DNA from: Pseudomonas sp. FP198
GTDB taxonomy: Bacteria > Pseudomonadota > Gammaproteobacteria > Pseudomonadales > Pseudomonadaceae
DNA length: 64,000 nt
Reading direction: 5' to 3'
Assembly (NCBI RefSeq): GCF_030687895.1
Contig: NZ_CP117452.1
Span: forward strand, 5,697,501 to 5,761,500
Position 1 is the stretch's first letter. Each line of letters starts with the position of its first letter. The position numbers and the translations under genes were made by a program. Of this stretch, positions 8,625 through 18,935 are shown in pieces. The notes under the pieces were generated by a model. It did not search any database, was not told where the DNA came from, and saw nothing but the letters and a program-made list of their open reading frames with translations.

Positions 8625-10582
8625 GGCGACTCGCCGCCTGGCTGACGGCCGGGGTCGTGCTGCTCATCGGCAGCACTGCCCAGGCCGGCCTGCAGCTACA
8701 CCTCAATAGCGACGGCTTGAGCCCGGCGCAACAGCAGGCCAGTCAGGCATTGCTCGATGAAGCCATGCAAGCATTACCTCCGCGCTTCATCGAGCGATTG
8801 GACCGGCGCATCGATGTCGGCTGGACCGACCAGATGCCGGAAAACGCCTACGGCCAGGCTTCGCTGGTGTCGCAGCTGGATCTCAACCGGAACCTGCTCG
8901 ACAGCCTCACCGACGGCAGCGCCGCCAGGCAAAAGACCCAGCGGCCGCACGGCACGGTGCGGCGAGAGATGCTCGCCACGGTCCTCCACGAACTGACCCA
9001 TATCTATGATCGCTCGCGTCTATGGCCGGATGCCGAACGTGCGCTGATCCAGCGCTGTACGCGGCGCAACAGCAGTGCAGGATTGATCGGGCTCCCGGAT
9101 GAGTGCCGGGGTGAGAACGACCGCCGCTTCACCCTCAGCGATGATCCACGCTTGCTCGACTTGGCCGGTTGGCCGCAATACGTCGGCCGCCGCGGCGAAC
9201 GGGAACAGCATAACCGCCAGGTCGCCCGCAGCCCGGACCTCTACGAGACCAGCAGTCCCAAGGAGTTCGTCGCGGTGAACATGGAGTATTTTCTCCTGGA
9301 CCCGAGCTATGCCTGCCGGCGCCCCGCCCTGTATCGCTATTATCAGGAACACTTCGGCTGGGCGCCTGCCGCCAAGGACACCTGCGCCCAGTCCTTCGCT
9401 TTCCTCAACGCCGGCAACGATTTCGCCAAGACGCCGCTGGGCAAGGTGGATCCGGAGCGCGTCTACGCGATCGATTACCTGCTGGCCGAAGCCAACCAGA
9501 ACTGGGTCAGTCGCTGGGGCCACAGCATGCTCCGGCTGGTGATCTGCGCGCCGGGCCGACCACGTGGGCCGGATTGCCGGTTGGACCTGGATCAGCACCT
9601 GGTGTTGTCTTACCGTGCGTTTGTAGGTGATGTACAGCTGTCGAGTTGGGACGGACTGGTGGGCAAATACCCGTCGCGCCTGTTTGTGCTGCCGCTGGCC
9701 CAGGTAATCGATGAATACACCAAAACCGAACTGCGCAGCCTGGCATCAGTTCCGCTGAACTTGTCTCGTGCCGAGATCGAGGAGACAGTCGAACGTGCCG
9801 CCGAAATGCATTGGAGCTACGACGGAAACTACTATTTCCTCTCCAATAACTGCGCGGTTGAAAGCCTGAAGCTGCTGCGCAGCGGCAGTAACAACGAGCA
9901 GCTCAAGGGCCTGGACAGCATCATGCCCAACGGCTTGCTGGAAATCCTCAAGGGTCGAGGCCTGGCCGATACCAGCGTACTGGATGATCCCAAGGAGGCA
10001 CTGCGCCTCGGTTACCGCTTCGACTCGTTCCGCGACCGCTATCAGGCGATGTTCGAAGTCCTGAAAAAGCATCTGCCCATCAAACAACAAACCGTTGAAG
10101 GCTGGCTGGCCCTGGACGCCACTGAACGCCGCGCCTGGTTCGAGCAGGCAGACCTGCGCACCAGCGCGGCGCTGCTTCTATTGGAGCAGGCGAGTTTCCG
10201 CCGGCAATTGCTGCTGGCTCAGGATGAGGTCAAGCAGCGCTACCTCGGTGCCCGCGAATTGCAGAACGGCGGTATGGAACGGGCAAACGCGACGCTGCAG
10301 CAGATTCTCGCCAACAGCGGTTTCCTGAGCCGCCCGGCCGAATTGCTGGGCAGCGGCGGCTATGGTCTGCCGCAACCCAGCGAGTGGCAACGACTGGAAT
10401 CGGAAAGCAGCCTGCGCCAGAAGCAACTGCAAACGCTCACAGGCGACCTGGATAAGGAGGTTCGCGCGTTGCTGGAGCCGAGCCGAGCAGCTGAAATTGC
10501 TGCAAGCGAGGCCAACGTGAAGGTGATCGGCGAACATCTGCGCAAGCTGCACAAAGCCGGGGGCGGGTTGGAGTTGCCCTGA
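8621..10582 (+). CDS. Exported HExxH protein with DUF4105 (Lnb N-terminal-like) domain
   Basis: 653 aa, signal peptide to about residue 22 (TAQA). The N-terminal third contains VLHELTHIYD at 121-130, an HExxH zinc-metallopeptidase motif, with candidate third ligands at E215 (SPKEF) or E222. The central part carries the DUF4105 domain, with WGHSMLRL around 299-306 and NNCAVESL around 409-416; His followed by Cys at this distance is reminiscent of permuted NlpC/P60-like papain folds (my inference). The C-terminal ~170 residues are helical and charged. It begins at a GTG overlapping the preceding DUF2388 stop and ends at a bidirectional terminator. Two possible catalytic centres in one periplasmic protein, plus three small exported partners, make a cell-envelope role plausible; the substrate is unknown. 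Confidence 0.82.
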   Translation: MRRLAAWLTAGVVLLIGSTAQAGLQLHLNSDGLSPAQQQASQALLDEAMQALPPRFIERLDRRIDVGWTDQMPENAYGQASLVSQLDLNRNLLDSLTDGSAARQKTQRPHGTVRREMLATVLHELTHIYDRSRLWPDAERALIQRCTRRNSSAGLIGLPDECRGENDRRFTLSDDPRLLDLAGWPQYVGRRGEREQHNRQVARSPDLYETSSPKEFVAVNMEYFLLDPSYACRRPALYRYYQEHFGWAPAAKDTCAQSFAFLNAGNDFAKTPLGKVDPERVYAIDYLLAEANQNWVSRWGHSMLRLVICAPGRPRGPDCRLDLDQHLVLSYRAFVGDVQLSSWDGLVGKYPSRLFVLPLAQVIDEYTKTELRSLASVPLNLSRAEIEETVERAAEMHWSYDGNYYFLSNNCAVESLKLLRSGSNNEQLKGLDSIMPNGLLEILKGRGLADTSVLDDPKEALRLGYRFDSFRDRYQAMFEVLKKHLPIKQQTVEGWLALDATERRAWFEQADLRTSAALLLLEQASFRRQLLLAQDEVKQRYLGARELQNGGMERANATLQQILANSGFLSRPAELLGSGGYGLPQPSEWQRLESESSLRQKQLQTLTGDLDKEVRALLEPSRAAEIAASEANVKVIGEHLRKLHKAGGGLELP

Positions 10583-10606
10583 ACCGTTTGGATGAAACTT
10601 TAAAAA

Positions 10607-10635
10607 GGGGGTTCAGAACTCAGTTCTGAACCCCC
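10607..10635. terminator. Bidirectional terminator between the DUF4105 gene and trpA
   Basis: Long perfect stem GGGGGTTCAGAACT / AGTTCTGAACCCCC (10607-10620 / 10622-10635) with flanking A-run and T-run, so it can stop both convergent transcripts. Confidence 0.93.
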
Positions 10636-10664
10636 TTTTTTGTAGCTGCAAACCGAATCTGGAA

Positions 10665-11476
10665 TCAGCCCAGACGCGCCTTGCGCACGCCGTCAGCCAA
10701 GGCAGCACACAAGCTCAACACGCCATCGATCGCCTGCTCCGACGTGTCGGCACGGGCGATATGGTCGATCAGCGCCGAGCCAACCACTACCCCATCGGCC
10801 AGCCGCGCGATAGCTGCCGCCTGTTCAGGCGTGCGGATACCGAAACCGATGCTGATCGGCAGATCGGTATGCCGACGCAAACGCGCCACGGCCTCTTCCA
10901 CATGTTCCAGCGTCGCGGCGCCGGCACCGGTCACACCGGCAACTGACACGTAGTAGACAAAACCGGAACTGCCGTTGAGCACGGTGGGCAAGCGCACGTC
11001 GTCGGTGGTTGGCGTAGTCAGGCGGATAAAGTCCAGGCCGACGGCCTGGGCCGGTTCGCACAGTTCGCTGTTGTGCTCGGGCGGCATGTCCACCACGATC
11101 AGGCCATCGACGCCGGAGTCCAGCGCCTCGCCGATGAAACGCTGCACACCATAACGATGGATCGGGTTGAAATAACCCATCAGCACCAGCGGTGTCTCGG
11201 TGTTGTCCTTGCGGAACTCACGCACCATCTGCAGGGTTTTCGCCAGGTTCTGCTGGGCCCCCAGGGCGCGAATATTCGCCAGCTGGATTGCCGGGCCGTC
11301 AGCCATCGGATCGGTGAACGGCATGCCCAGCTCGATCACGTCCGCGCCAGCGGCAGGCAGGCCCTTGAGGATCGCCAGCGAGGTGTCGTAGTCCGGATCA
11401 CCGGCGGTGACAAACGTCACCAGCGCCGCGCGATTCTGTTCCTTGAGTTCGGCAAAACGGGTTTGCAGGCGGCTCA

Positions 11477-11477
<1 letters not shown>
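10665..11477 (-). CDS. trpA: Tryptophan synthase alpha subunit
   Basis: 270 aa TIM-barrel protein that cleaves indole-3-glycerol phosphate to indole and glyceraldehyde 3-phosphate; indole is channelled to TrpB. The catalytic pair is present at the canonical numbers: E49 (VIELG) and D60 (FTDPMADG). The phosphate-binding loop near the C-terminus (GFGIRTPEQ) is intact. The ATG at 11477 shares one base with the trpB stop (TGATG). The frame also has a TTG one codon upstream, which I reject. Convergent with the DUF4105 gene across a shared terminator. Confidence 0.97.
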
Positions 11478-13711
<2,234 letters not shown>

Positions 13712-13739
<28 letters not shown>

Positions 13740-14038
13740 GCGGCCAGCAAACCAAGCGCCCCAACCGCGACACCGGCCGTGGTCCAGGGATGTTCTTGAG
13801 CGTAATCACGGGTGGCGATCCCGGTTTCACGGGTTTTCACCTTGACCTCTTCATACGCATCGCTGAGCAGATGCCGAGAGTGTTTCAGCGCGCTTTCGGC
13901 ATTGGCCTTGAGCGACTTGAGGGTTTTGCGCGACTCGTCCGAAGCGTCGTCCTTCAGGCTTTCCAAGGACTTGAGCAGACTCTCGATCTCCGCTTCCATG
14001 CTTTGCAACGAGGCTTTACGTAACGAAGTGCTGGCCAT
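13712..14038 (-). CDS. DUF883 / ElaB-YqjD-type membrane-anchored protein
   Basis: 108 aa from the ATG at 14038, preceded by AGGAGAGA. Long charged helical region (~5-75) with coiled-coil character, then a C-terminal hydrophobic helix ([18 protein letters not shown]) ending in Cys-Lys-Arg. This matches the ElaB/YqjD/DUF883 family of inner-membrane-anchored proteins, some of which bind ribosomes in stationary phase in E. coli. Convergent with trpI, divergent from the dodecin gene. Confidence 0.87.
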
Positions 14039-14194
14039 GGTGGCTCTCTCCTGCAGTGGTTGAGTAGCGTGTGAGGATTGGGACTGCGACCGCTTGCGAA
14101 AGTGCAGTAAATCTGAACTTTCGCAGCGAAAACGGCGACACACGTAAGGCGAAAAATCGCTGCTAGGCTGTTAAAGACAACCAAGGAGAACGTC

Positions 14195-14410
14195 ATGAGT
14201 GATCATCACACGTACAAAAAGGTCGAACTGGTCGGCTCGTCTCCCACCAGCATTGAAGACGCCATCAACAATGCCCTGGCGGAGGCCAGCAAAAGCCTCA
14301 AGCACCTGGAATGGTTCGAGGTCACCGAAACCCGCGGTCACATCGAAAACGGCCGTGCCGCGCACTTCCAGGTGACCATCAAGGTCGGGTTCCGGATCGC
14401 CAACAGCTGA
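14195..14410 (+). CDS. Dodecin, flavin-binding oligomer
   Basis: 71 aa. Strong match to dodecin: [20 protein letters not shown], then [11 protein letters not shown] with the aromatic that stacks on flavin, and a beta-strand ending [12 protein letters not shown]. Dodecins form dodecameric shells that store or buffer flavins in the cytosol. AAGGAG lies seven bases upstream of the ATG. Single gene with its own short upstream region, divergent from the DUF883 gene. Confidence 0.93.
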   Translation: MSDHHTYKKVELVGSSPTSIEDAINNALAEASKSLKHLEWFEVTETRGHIENGRAAHFQVTIKVGFRIANS

Positions 14411-14524
14411 GCTGCTTTGAACTTGCACGCTGGCGGAGTGCCATAGGGAATGGCGATGCGCTATGGTTCGCGCATCAGGCCTTTCTGATACCTCCCTATT
14501 TGATCCGTCCAAGGAGTGCGAGCG

Positions 14525-14749
14525 ATGAAGAAGTTGATGGTGGCCCTGGGTCTGCTGAGCCTTGCGGGTGGCGCGTTTGCGGCCGGCAAGCCCTGCGAAG
14601 AGCTGAAAAGCGAAATCGCGGCGAAGCTTGATGCCAAAGGTGTATCGGGTTATTCGCTGGAAGTTGTCGATAAAGGCGCAGCGGCTGACGGAGAAGTCGT
14701 CGGCACCTGCGAAGGCGGTTCAAAGGAAATCGTCTACAAACGCGGCTGA
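14525..14749 (+). CDS. DUF1161 periplasmic protein, copy 1
   Basis: 74 aa with a signal peptide to about residue 19 (GGAFAAGK). The mature domain has two cysteines (KPCEEL and GTCEGG), probably one disulfide, and the DUF1161 pattern CEELKSEIAAKLDAKGV, with Y-x-LEVV, GTC and KEIVYKRG. Function unknown. Followed at once by a strong terminator, so it is a single-gene unit. A second copy lies at 16613. Confidence 0.86.
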   Translation: MKKLMVALGLLSLAGGAFAAGKPCEELKSEIAAKLDAKGVSGYSLEVVDKGAAADGEVVGTCEGGSKEIVYKRG

Positions 14750-14764
14750 TTGCGCGTTCAAATC

Positions 14765-14792
14765 AAAGCCGACGCAGTGCGTCGGCTTTTTT
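14765..14792 (+). terminator. Rho-independent terminator after DUF1161 copy 1
   Basis: Stem AAAGCCGACGC / GCGTCGGCTTT (14765-14775 / 14779-14789) followed by T's. It can also serve the convergent monooxygenase gene. Confidence 0.9.
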
Positions 14793-14803
14793 GTAGCTGT
14801 GAT

Positions 14804-15805
14804 TCAGCCCTTCATGACTTGCGCCAGCAGCTCATACGAGTGCAGACGGTCGGCGTGCTCGTACAGATCGCTGGTAAAAATCAGCTCGTCGGCCTGGGTT
14901 TGCTCGATCAGCACCTCCAGCCTGGCGCGGATTTTCTGCGGCCCGCCGATCATCGCCAAGCCAAGGAAGTCCCCGACCGCTTCTTTCTCATGGGGCAGCC
15001 ATAGGCCATTCATGGTTTCCACTGGCGGACGCTGCACCAGACTCTGGCCGCGCATCAACGCCAGGATGCGCTGGTATACCGAAGTCGCCAGGTAATCGGC
15101 CTGCGCATCGGTATCCGCTGCCACCAGCGGTACGCCGAGCATGACGTAAGGTTTGTCCAGCACCGCAGACGGTTTGAAATGATTGCGATAGACGCGAATC
15201 GCCTCATGCATGAAACGCGGTGCGAAATGCGAGGCGAAGGCGTAGGGCAACCCGCGCTCTCCGGCCAGTTGCGCACTGAACAGGCTCGAACCCAGCAGCC
15301 ACACCGGCACGTTGGTCCCCGTGCCCGGCATGGCAATGATGCGCTGGTCCGGGGTTCGCGGGCCGAGGTAACTCATCAGTTCAGCCACATCGTCAGGGAA
15401 ATCATCGGCACTGCCGGAGCGTTCACGGCGCAGGGCCCGGGCGGTCATCTGGTCGGAGCCGGGTGCGCGGCCCAGCCCGAGATCGATCCGGCCCGGAAAC
15501 AGGCTCTCCAACGTGCCGAACTGCTCGGCAATGACCAGAGGCGCATGATTCGGCAGCATCACCCCGCCGGAGCCGACACGAATGGTCGATGTGCCGCCCG
15601 CCAGATAGCCCAGCAACACCGCCGTCGCGGAGCTGGCGATGCCGTCCATGTTGTGGTGCTCAGCCACCCAGAAGCGGGTGTAGCCATATTTTTCCACGTG
15701 TTGCGCCAGGTCCAGGGAGTTGCGCAAGGACTGGGCGGCGTTGCCATCGGCACGCACGGGAACTAGGTCTAGGGTTGAAAATTTGACTTCGGACAGCTGT
15801 TTCAT
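14804..15805 (-). CDS. Luciferase-like (LLM class) flavin-dependent monooxygenase
   Basis: 333 aa TIM-barrel bacterial-luciferase-type oxidoreductase (MsnO8-like), which uses reduced FMN to oxidise an unknown organic substrate. Typical blocks: [16 protein letters not shown] near residue 45-60, [34 protein letters not shown], and a C-terminal VGTP-like [10 protein letters not shown]. The start is the ATG at 15805; the frame upstream to 15904 lacks homology. Divergent from an OsmC gene, with palindromic sites between them. Confidence 0.86.
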   Translation of the reverse strand: MKQLSEVKFSTLDLVPVRADGNAAQSLRNSLDLAQHVEKYGYTRFWVAEHHNMDGIASSATAVLLGYLAGGTSTIRVGSGGVMLPNHAPLVIAEQFGTLESLFPGRIDLGLGRAPGSDQMTARALRRERSGSADDFPDDVAELMSYLGPRTPDQRIIAMPGTGTNVPVWLLGSSLFSAQLAGERGLPYAFASHFAPRFMHEAIRVYRNHFKPSAVLDKPYVMLGVPLVAADTDAQADYLATSVYQRILALMRGQSLVQRPPVETMNGLWLPHEKEAVGDFLGLAMIGGPQKIRARLEVLIEQTQADELIFTSDLYEHADRLHSYELLAQVMKG

Positions 15806-15904
15806 GGGCCGGCATCTCCAACGGCGTACCAGCTTTCCTGTGGGCGAAAGCCTGCCGTTTCTGTAGGTGTGTCCTATGAATGTGGGCATATACCCGAGAT
15901 TCAA

Positions 15905-15943
15905 TAGTAGCGGAGAAATTTCCTACTAAATTAGTCGACTAAT
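15905..15943. promoter_or_regulatory. Two palindromes in the monooxygenase/OsmC divergent region
   Basis: TAGTAG-(12)-CTACTA at 15905-15928, with an inner GAAATTTC, followed two bases later by the perfect 14-bp palindrome ATTAGTCGACTAAT at 15930-15943. The spacing and symmetry suit a dimeric TetR- or MarR-type repressor; none is encoded nearby. Confidence 0.55.
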
Positions 15944-16041
15944 CCGCCAGGGTGAACTTTATCAGCCGGTCTATCCTCACAATCCTGGCACCGAAAAATA
16001 ACCAGGCGCGAACCCTCGCGCCGGATCATGAGGAGGCACAC

Positions 16042-16473
16042 ATGGCTATCGTCAAGAAAGCATCGGCTCACTGGGAAGGTGACCTGAAGACCGGAATCGG
16101 CTCCATCTCCACGGAAACCGGCGTGTTGCGCGAAGCGCCCTATGGTTTCAAGGCACGTTTTGAAGGCGGCAAAGGCACCAACCCCGAAGAACTGATCGGT
16201 GCCGCCCATGCGGGCTGTTTTTCCATGGCGTTTTCGATGATTCTCGGCGATGCCGGGCTCAAGGCCGACAGCATCGACACCAACGCCGAAGTGACGCTGG
16301 ACCAGGTTGATGGCGGCTTTGCCATTACCGCGGTGAAACTCATCCTCAAGGCCAAAATTCCCGGCGCCAGCCAGGAACAATTCGAGGAATTGAGCAACAA
16401 GGCCAAGGAAGGTTGCCCGGTTTCCAAGGTGCTCAACGCCAAGATCACCCTGGAGGCCTCGCTGGTAAGTTGA
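16042..16473 (+). CDS. osmC: OsmC-family peroxiredoxin
   Basis: 143 aa from the ATG at 16042, behind GAGGAGG. The OsmC/Ohr fold reduces organic hydroperoxides with two reactive cysteines; both are present at C59 (HAGCFSMAF) and C125 (EGCPVSKVL), along with the catalytic Arg region near the N-terminus (FKARFEGG). The overall length fits OsmC rather than Ohr. Divergent from the flavin monooxygenase and followed by a terminator. Confidence 0.92.
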   Translation: MAIVKKASAHWEGDLKTGIGSISTETGVLREAPYGFKARFEGGKGTNPEELIGAAHAGCFSMAFSMILGDAGLKADSIDTNAEVTLDQVDGGFAITAVKLILKAKIPGASQEQFEELSNKAKEGCPVSKVLNAKITLEASLVS

Positions 16474-16483
16474 TGAACTGAAA

Positions 16484-16517
16484 AGATCGCAGCCTCTCCA
16501 CAGGCTGCGGTCTTTTT
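16484..16517 (+). terminator. Rho-independent terminator after osmC
   Basis: Stem AGATCGCAGCCT / AGGCTGCGGTCT (16484-16495 / 16502-16513, one G-T pair) followed by TTTT. Confidence 0.9.
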
Positions 16518-16612
16518 GATGGGCGATCTATTTGCCCGAAGGCAATTGTGATCGAATGCAGGTCTGCAGTTTCAGCGCACAGGCAGTGCGCGCTGTATTG
16601 AGGGATTCCAGC

Positions 16613-16846
16613 ATGAAACGATTCGCCCTGGCAGTCATCGGTTGCGCATTGGCCACATCGGCCCTCGCGGCGCCTAAATCCTGCGAGGAACTGAAAGCAG
16701 AGATCGAAGCGAAAATCCAAGCCAACAACGTGCCGTCATACACCTTGGAAATCGTCACCGATGACGAAGTCCACGACCAGAACATGGTTGTGGGCAGTTG
16801 CGAATACGGCACCAAAAAAATCATCTACCAGAAGAACGACCGCTAG
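16613..16846 (+). CDS. DUF1161 periplasmic protein, copy 2
   Basis: 77 aa; signal peptide to about residue 20 (ATSALAAPK). Paralogue of the protein at 14525: same two cysteines (KSCEEL, GSCEYG), same Y-TLEIV and GTKKIIYQK ending. Its mid-segment is more acidic (DDEVHD). Convergent with the lipoprotein gene at 16853, leaving only six bases between the stops. Confidence 0.85.
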   Translation: MKRFALAVIGCALATSALAAPKSCEELKAEIEAKIQANNVPSYTLEIVTDDEVHDQNMVVGSCEYGTKKIIYQKNDR

Positions 16847-16852
16847 GCAGCG

Positions 16853-17281
16853 CTACATCAGGCAATTGGCCTGCCGATCCTCGGCGACGATTTCACGCTT
16901 GGCGTTGTAGAGCCGGGCGCTTGGGGAGTAAGCCAGGTTGCGAGCCTCCAGGCGATAACGCTGGCCGGCCTCGAACTGGTCGTAGCGTACGATGAGGTAG
17001 CACAGCCGTTCTTTCGGCTCGCTCATCATGCCCAGCCCACCGCCAGCGCCGAACACCTCGAAGTCGAAGCGCACCTTCAATTCATGGCTACCCGGCGAGA
17101 CCTGGAAAAATCGCCCGTCCCGCAGTCGCTGGCCGTCCAGGCTTTCAGCCATCAGCAACTTGCCGCCCGGCATTGGCGTGGCGAAATCGACCCAGGCCAT
17201 GTTCGGGTCCATTTCAGGCAATGGGCTCGTTGCACATCCGCTCAACGTGGCGAGAGCCAACAACAGCGTGGGTAGGCGCAT
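16853..17281 (-). CDS. Lipoprotein of unknown function, paralogue 1
   Basis: 142 aa from the ATG at 17281, with GAGGAAA upstream; an in-frame TTG at 17296 is less likely. Lipobox LSGC after a hydrophobic stretch (LPTLLLALATLSGC), so it should be lipidated and outside the inner membrane. The body carries a repeated pattern shared with the next gene: FFQVSPGSHELKVRF, CYLIVRYDQFEAGQRYRL, and ARLYNAKREIV. I do not recognise a family function. Adjacent gene 17321-17734 is its paralogue. Confidence 0.75.
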   Translation of the reverse strand: MRLPTLLLALATLSGCATSPLPEMDPNMAWVDFATPMPGGKLLMAESLDGQRLRDGRFFQVSPGSHELKVRFDFEVFGAGGGLGMMSEPKERLCYLIVRYDQFEAGQRYRLEARNLAYSPSARLYNAKREIVAEDRQANCLM

Positions 17282-17320
17282 GATCGGTTTCCTCAAGTCA
17301 GACGCCGAGCATAACGCCGA

Positions 17321-17734
17321 TCAGCTTTGCTGGCAGCCCGCCGGCGTGCCTTGGCCCACCACCTTTCGTTGCTCGTCATAAAGCTTGGCCCACGGACGGA
17401 AACCGATACTGCCGGCCTGCAGCTGGTAGCGCCGGCCCGCATTGAAATCCTTGAATTTCACGTTCAACCGGCAATCACGCCACAACGGTTCGGCATCCGG
17501 GCCGATGTTGCCCGGTTCCACGGCAAATTGATAACGCACCGTCAGCTCATGACTGCCGGGCTGCACTTCGAAATAACGACGGTCGGTGGAGGCTTTGTCA
17601 TCGACTTCCAGCGCTTGCAAAGCCGTGTCCCGATGGTTTCCCAGGTCGATCCACGCTTGAGAGGGGTCGGGATCAGGCAAACTGGCACAGCCGGTCAGCA
17701 GCAACAGGCCACAAGTCAGCATCAACACGCGCAT
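17321..17734 (-). CDS. Lipoprotein of unknown function, paralogue 2
   Basis: 137 aa from the ATG at 17734 behind GGAG; the frame upstream to 17791 is not supported. Lipobox LTGC (LLLLTGCASL). Shares YFEVQPGSHELTVRY, CRLNVKFKDFNAGRRYQL and AKLYDEQRKVV with its neighbour, so the two arose by tandem duplication. The start lies 59 bases from the divergent peptidase start chosen here (17793). Function unknown. Confidence 0.75.
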   Translation of the reverse strand: MRVLMLTCGLLLLTGCASLPDPDPSQAWIDLGNHRDTALQALEVDDKASTDRRYFEVQPGSHELTVRYQFAVEPGNIGPDAEPLWRDCRLNVKFKDFNAGRRYQLQAGSIGFRPWAKLYDEQRKVVGQGTPAGCQQS

Positions 17735-17792
17735 AGCGAAGCTCCGGGCAGGCGAGATAGTCTTGAGGCAGACTTCCCAGGGTGATTCCAAA

Positions 17793-18935
17793 TTGATCAG
17801 GCAGCGTTCACGCTATCGCTTACTCGACCGTGTTTTCAGGATTTTGTTTCCAGCCCTCGTGCTTTTGTTACTCAACGGTTGTTCCAGCCTCGGTTACTAC
17901 AGCCAGCTCGCCAGTGGGCAGATACGACTGCTGCAAGCTCGAGAGCCGATCGACCGGGTCATCGCCGACTCCGCCCGTGACCCCAAATTGCGCGCGCATC
18001 TGGCCCAGGCGCGCGAAGCCCGGACGTTCGCCAGCGCCCACCTGCACTTGCCCGACAACCAAAGCTATCGCCTGTACGCGGACATTGGCCGTCCCTTCGT
18101 CGTCTGGAATGTCTTCGCCACCGCGGAATTTTCCCTGGCCCCGCAAACCCACTGCTTCCCCATTGCCGGTTGTGTGGCGTATCGCGGCTACTACAGCCAG
18201 AGTGCCGCCCGAGGCGAGGCTGCGATGCAGCGCTTGCGCGGCATGGATGTCTCGATTGGTGGCGTAGAGGCTTATTCGACGCTGGGCTGGTTCAATGACC
18301 CGATCCTCAGTTCGATGCTGCACTGGGGCGACGAGCGCTTGGCGACACTGATCTTTCACGAACTGGCGCACCAGCGCGTCTACGTAAAGGACGACACCGA
18401 ATTCAATGAATCCTTCGCCACCTTCGTCGAGCAGGAAGGCACCCGCCAATGGCGCGCCCATCGCGGCCTGGCGCCGGACAACGGCAACCAGGGGCGCCAG
18501 CGCGAGCAGTTCATCCAACTGATCCTCGACACCCGCCAGCGGCTCGAAGCCCTTTACGCCCGCCCCCTGCCGGCCGAGCCGATGCGCCAGCGCAAGGCTG
18601 CGGAATTCGAACGCCTGCGTGCCGACTACGAGCACATGCGCGACACCCAATGGGCCGGCGACAAACGCTACGACGCCTGGGTCTACGCGCCACTGAATAA
18701 CGCCCGGTTGCTGCCCTTCGGCCTGTATGACCAGTGGGTGCCGGCGTTTGCGACGTTGTTCAGGCGTGAGGGCGAAGATTGGGTCAGGTTTTATGTCGCC
18801 GTGGAGAAGCTTGGTCGGTTGGCGGTGGATGAGCGAAAGGCAGCGTTGAAAGCATTGGCAGCGTCGCCAACGGGGAGCCTTCTCACCACCAGGACGAGCC
18901 ACCTGCCATCAGCGCCCGCAACTGCGTCGCACTGA
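17793..18935 (+). CDS. Lipoprotein zinc aminopeptidase-like protein (PF10023 family)
   Basis: 380 aa if the TTG at 17793 is the start (AGGGTG upstream); another TTG at 17763 is possible. Hydrophobic N-terminus ending in a lipobox (LLLNGC, C30). HELAH at 189-193 plus E206 in NESFATF is a gluzincin-like zinc site, matching the predicted-aminopeptidase family. The last ~22 residues (PTGSLLTTRTSHLPSAPATA onward) lie antisense to the 3' end of the T6SS kinase gene and look like read-through, suggesting that the natural stop was lost where the island joins. Confidence 0.8.
   Translation: MIRQRSRYRLLDRVFRILFPALVLLLLNGCSSLGYYSQLASGQIRLLQAREPIDRVIADSARDPKLRAHLAQAREARTFASAHLHLPDNQSYRLYADIGRPFVVWNVFATAEFSLAPQTHCFPIAGCVAYRGYYSQSAARGEAAMQRLRGMDVSIGGVEAYSTLGWFNDPILSSMLHWGDERLATLIFHELAHQRVYVKDDTEFNESFATFVEQEGTRQWRAHRGLAPDNGNQGRQREQFIQLILDTRQRLEALYARPLPAEPMRQRKAAEFERLRADYEHMRDTQWAGDKRYDAWVYAPLNNARLLPFGLYDQWVPAFATLFRREGEDWVRFYVAVEKLGRLAVDERKAALKALAASPTGSLLTTRTSHLPSAPATASH

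Noticed and set aside
8620..10582. Reading the HELTH motif as proof of an active protease
   Set aside because: The motif alone is not proof; I kept it as a candidate site because the third ligand is ambiguous (E215 or E222).
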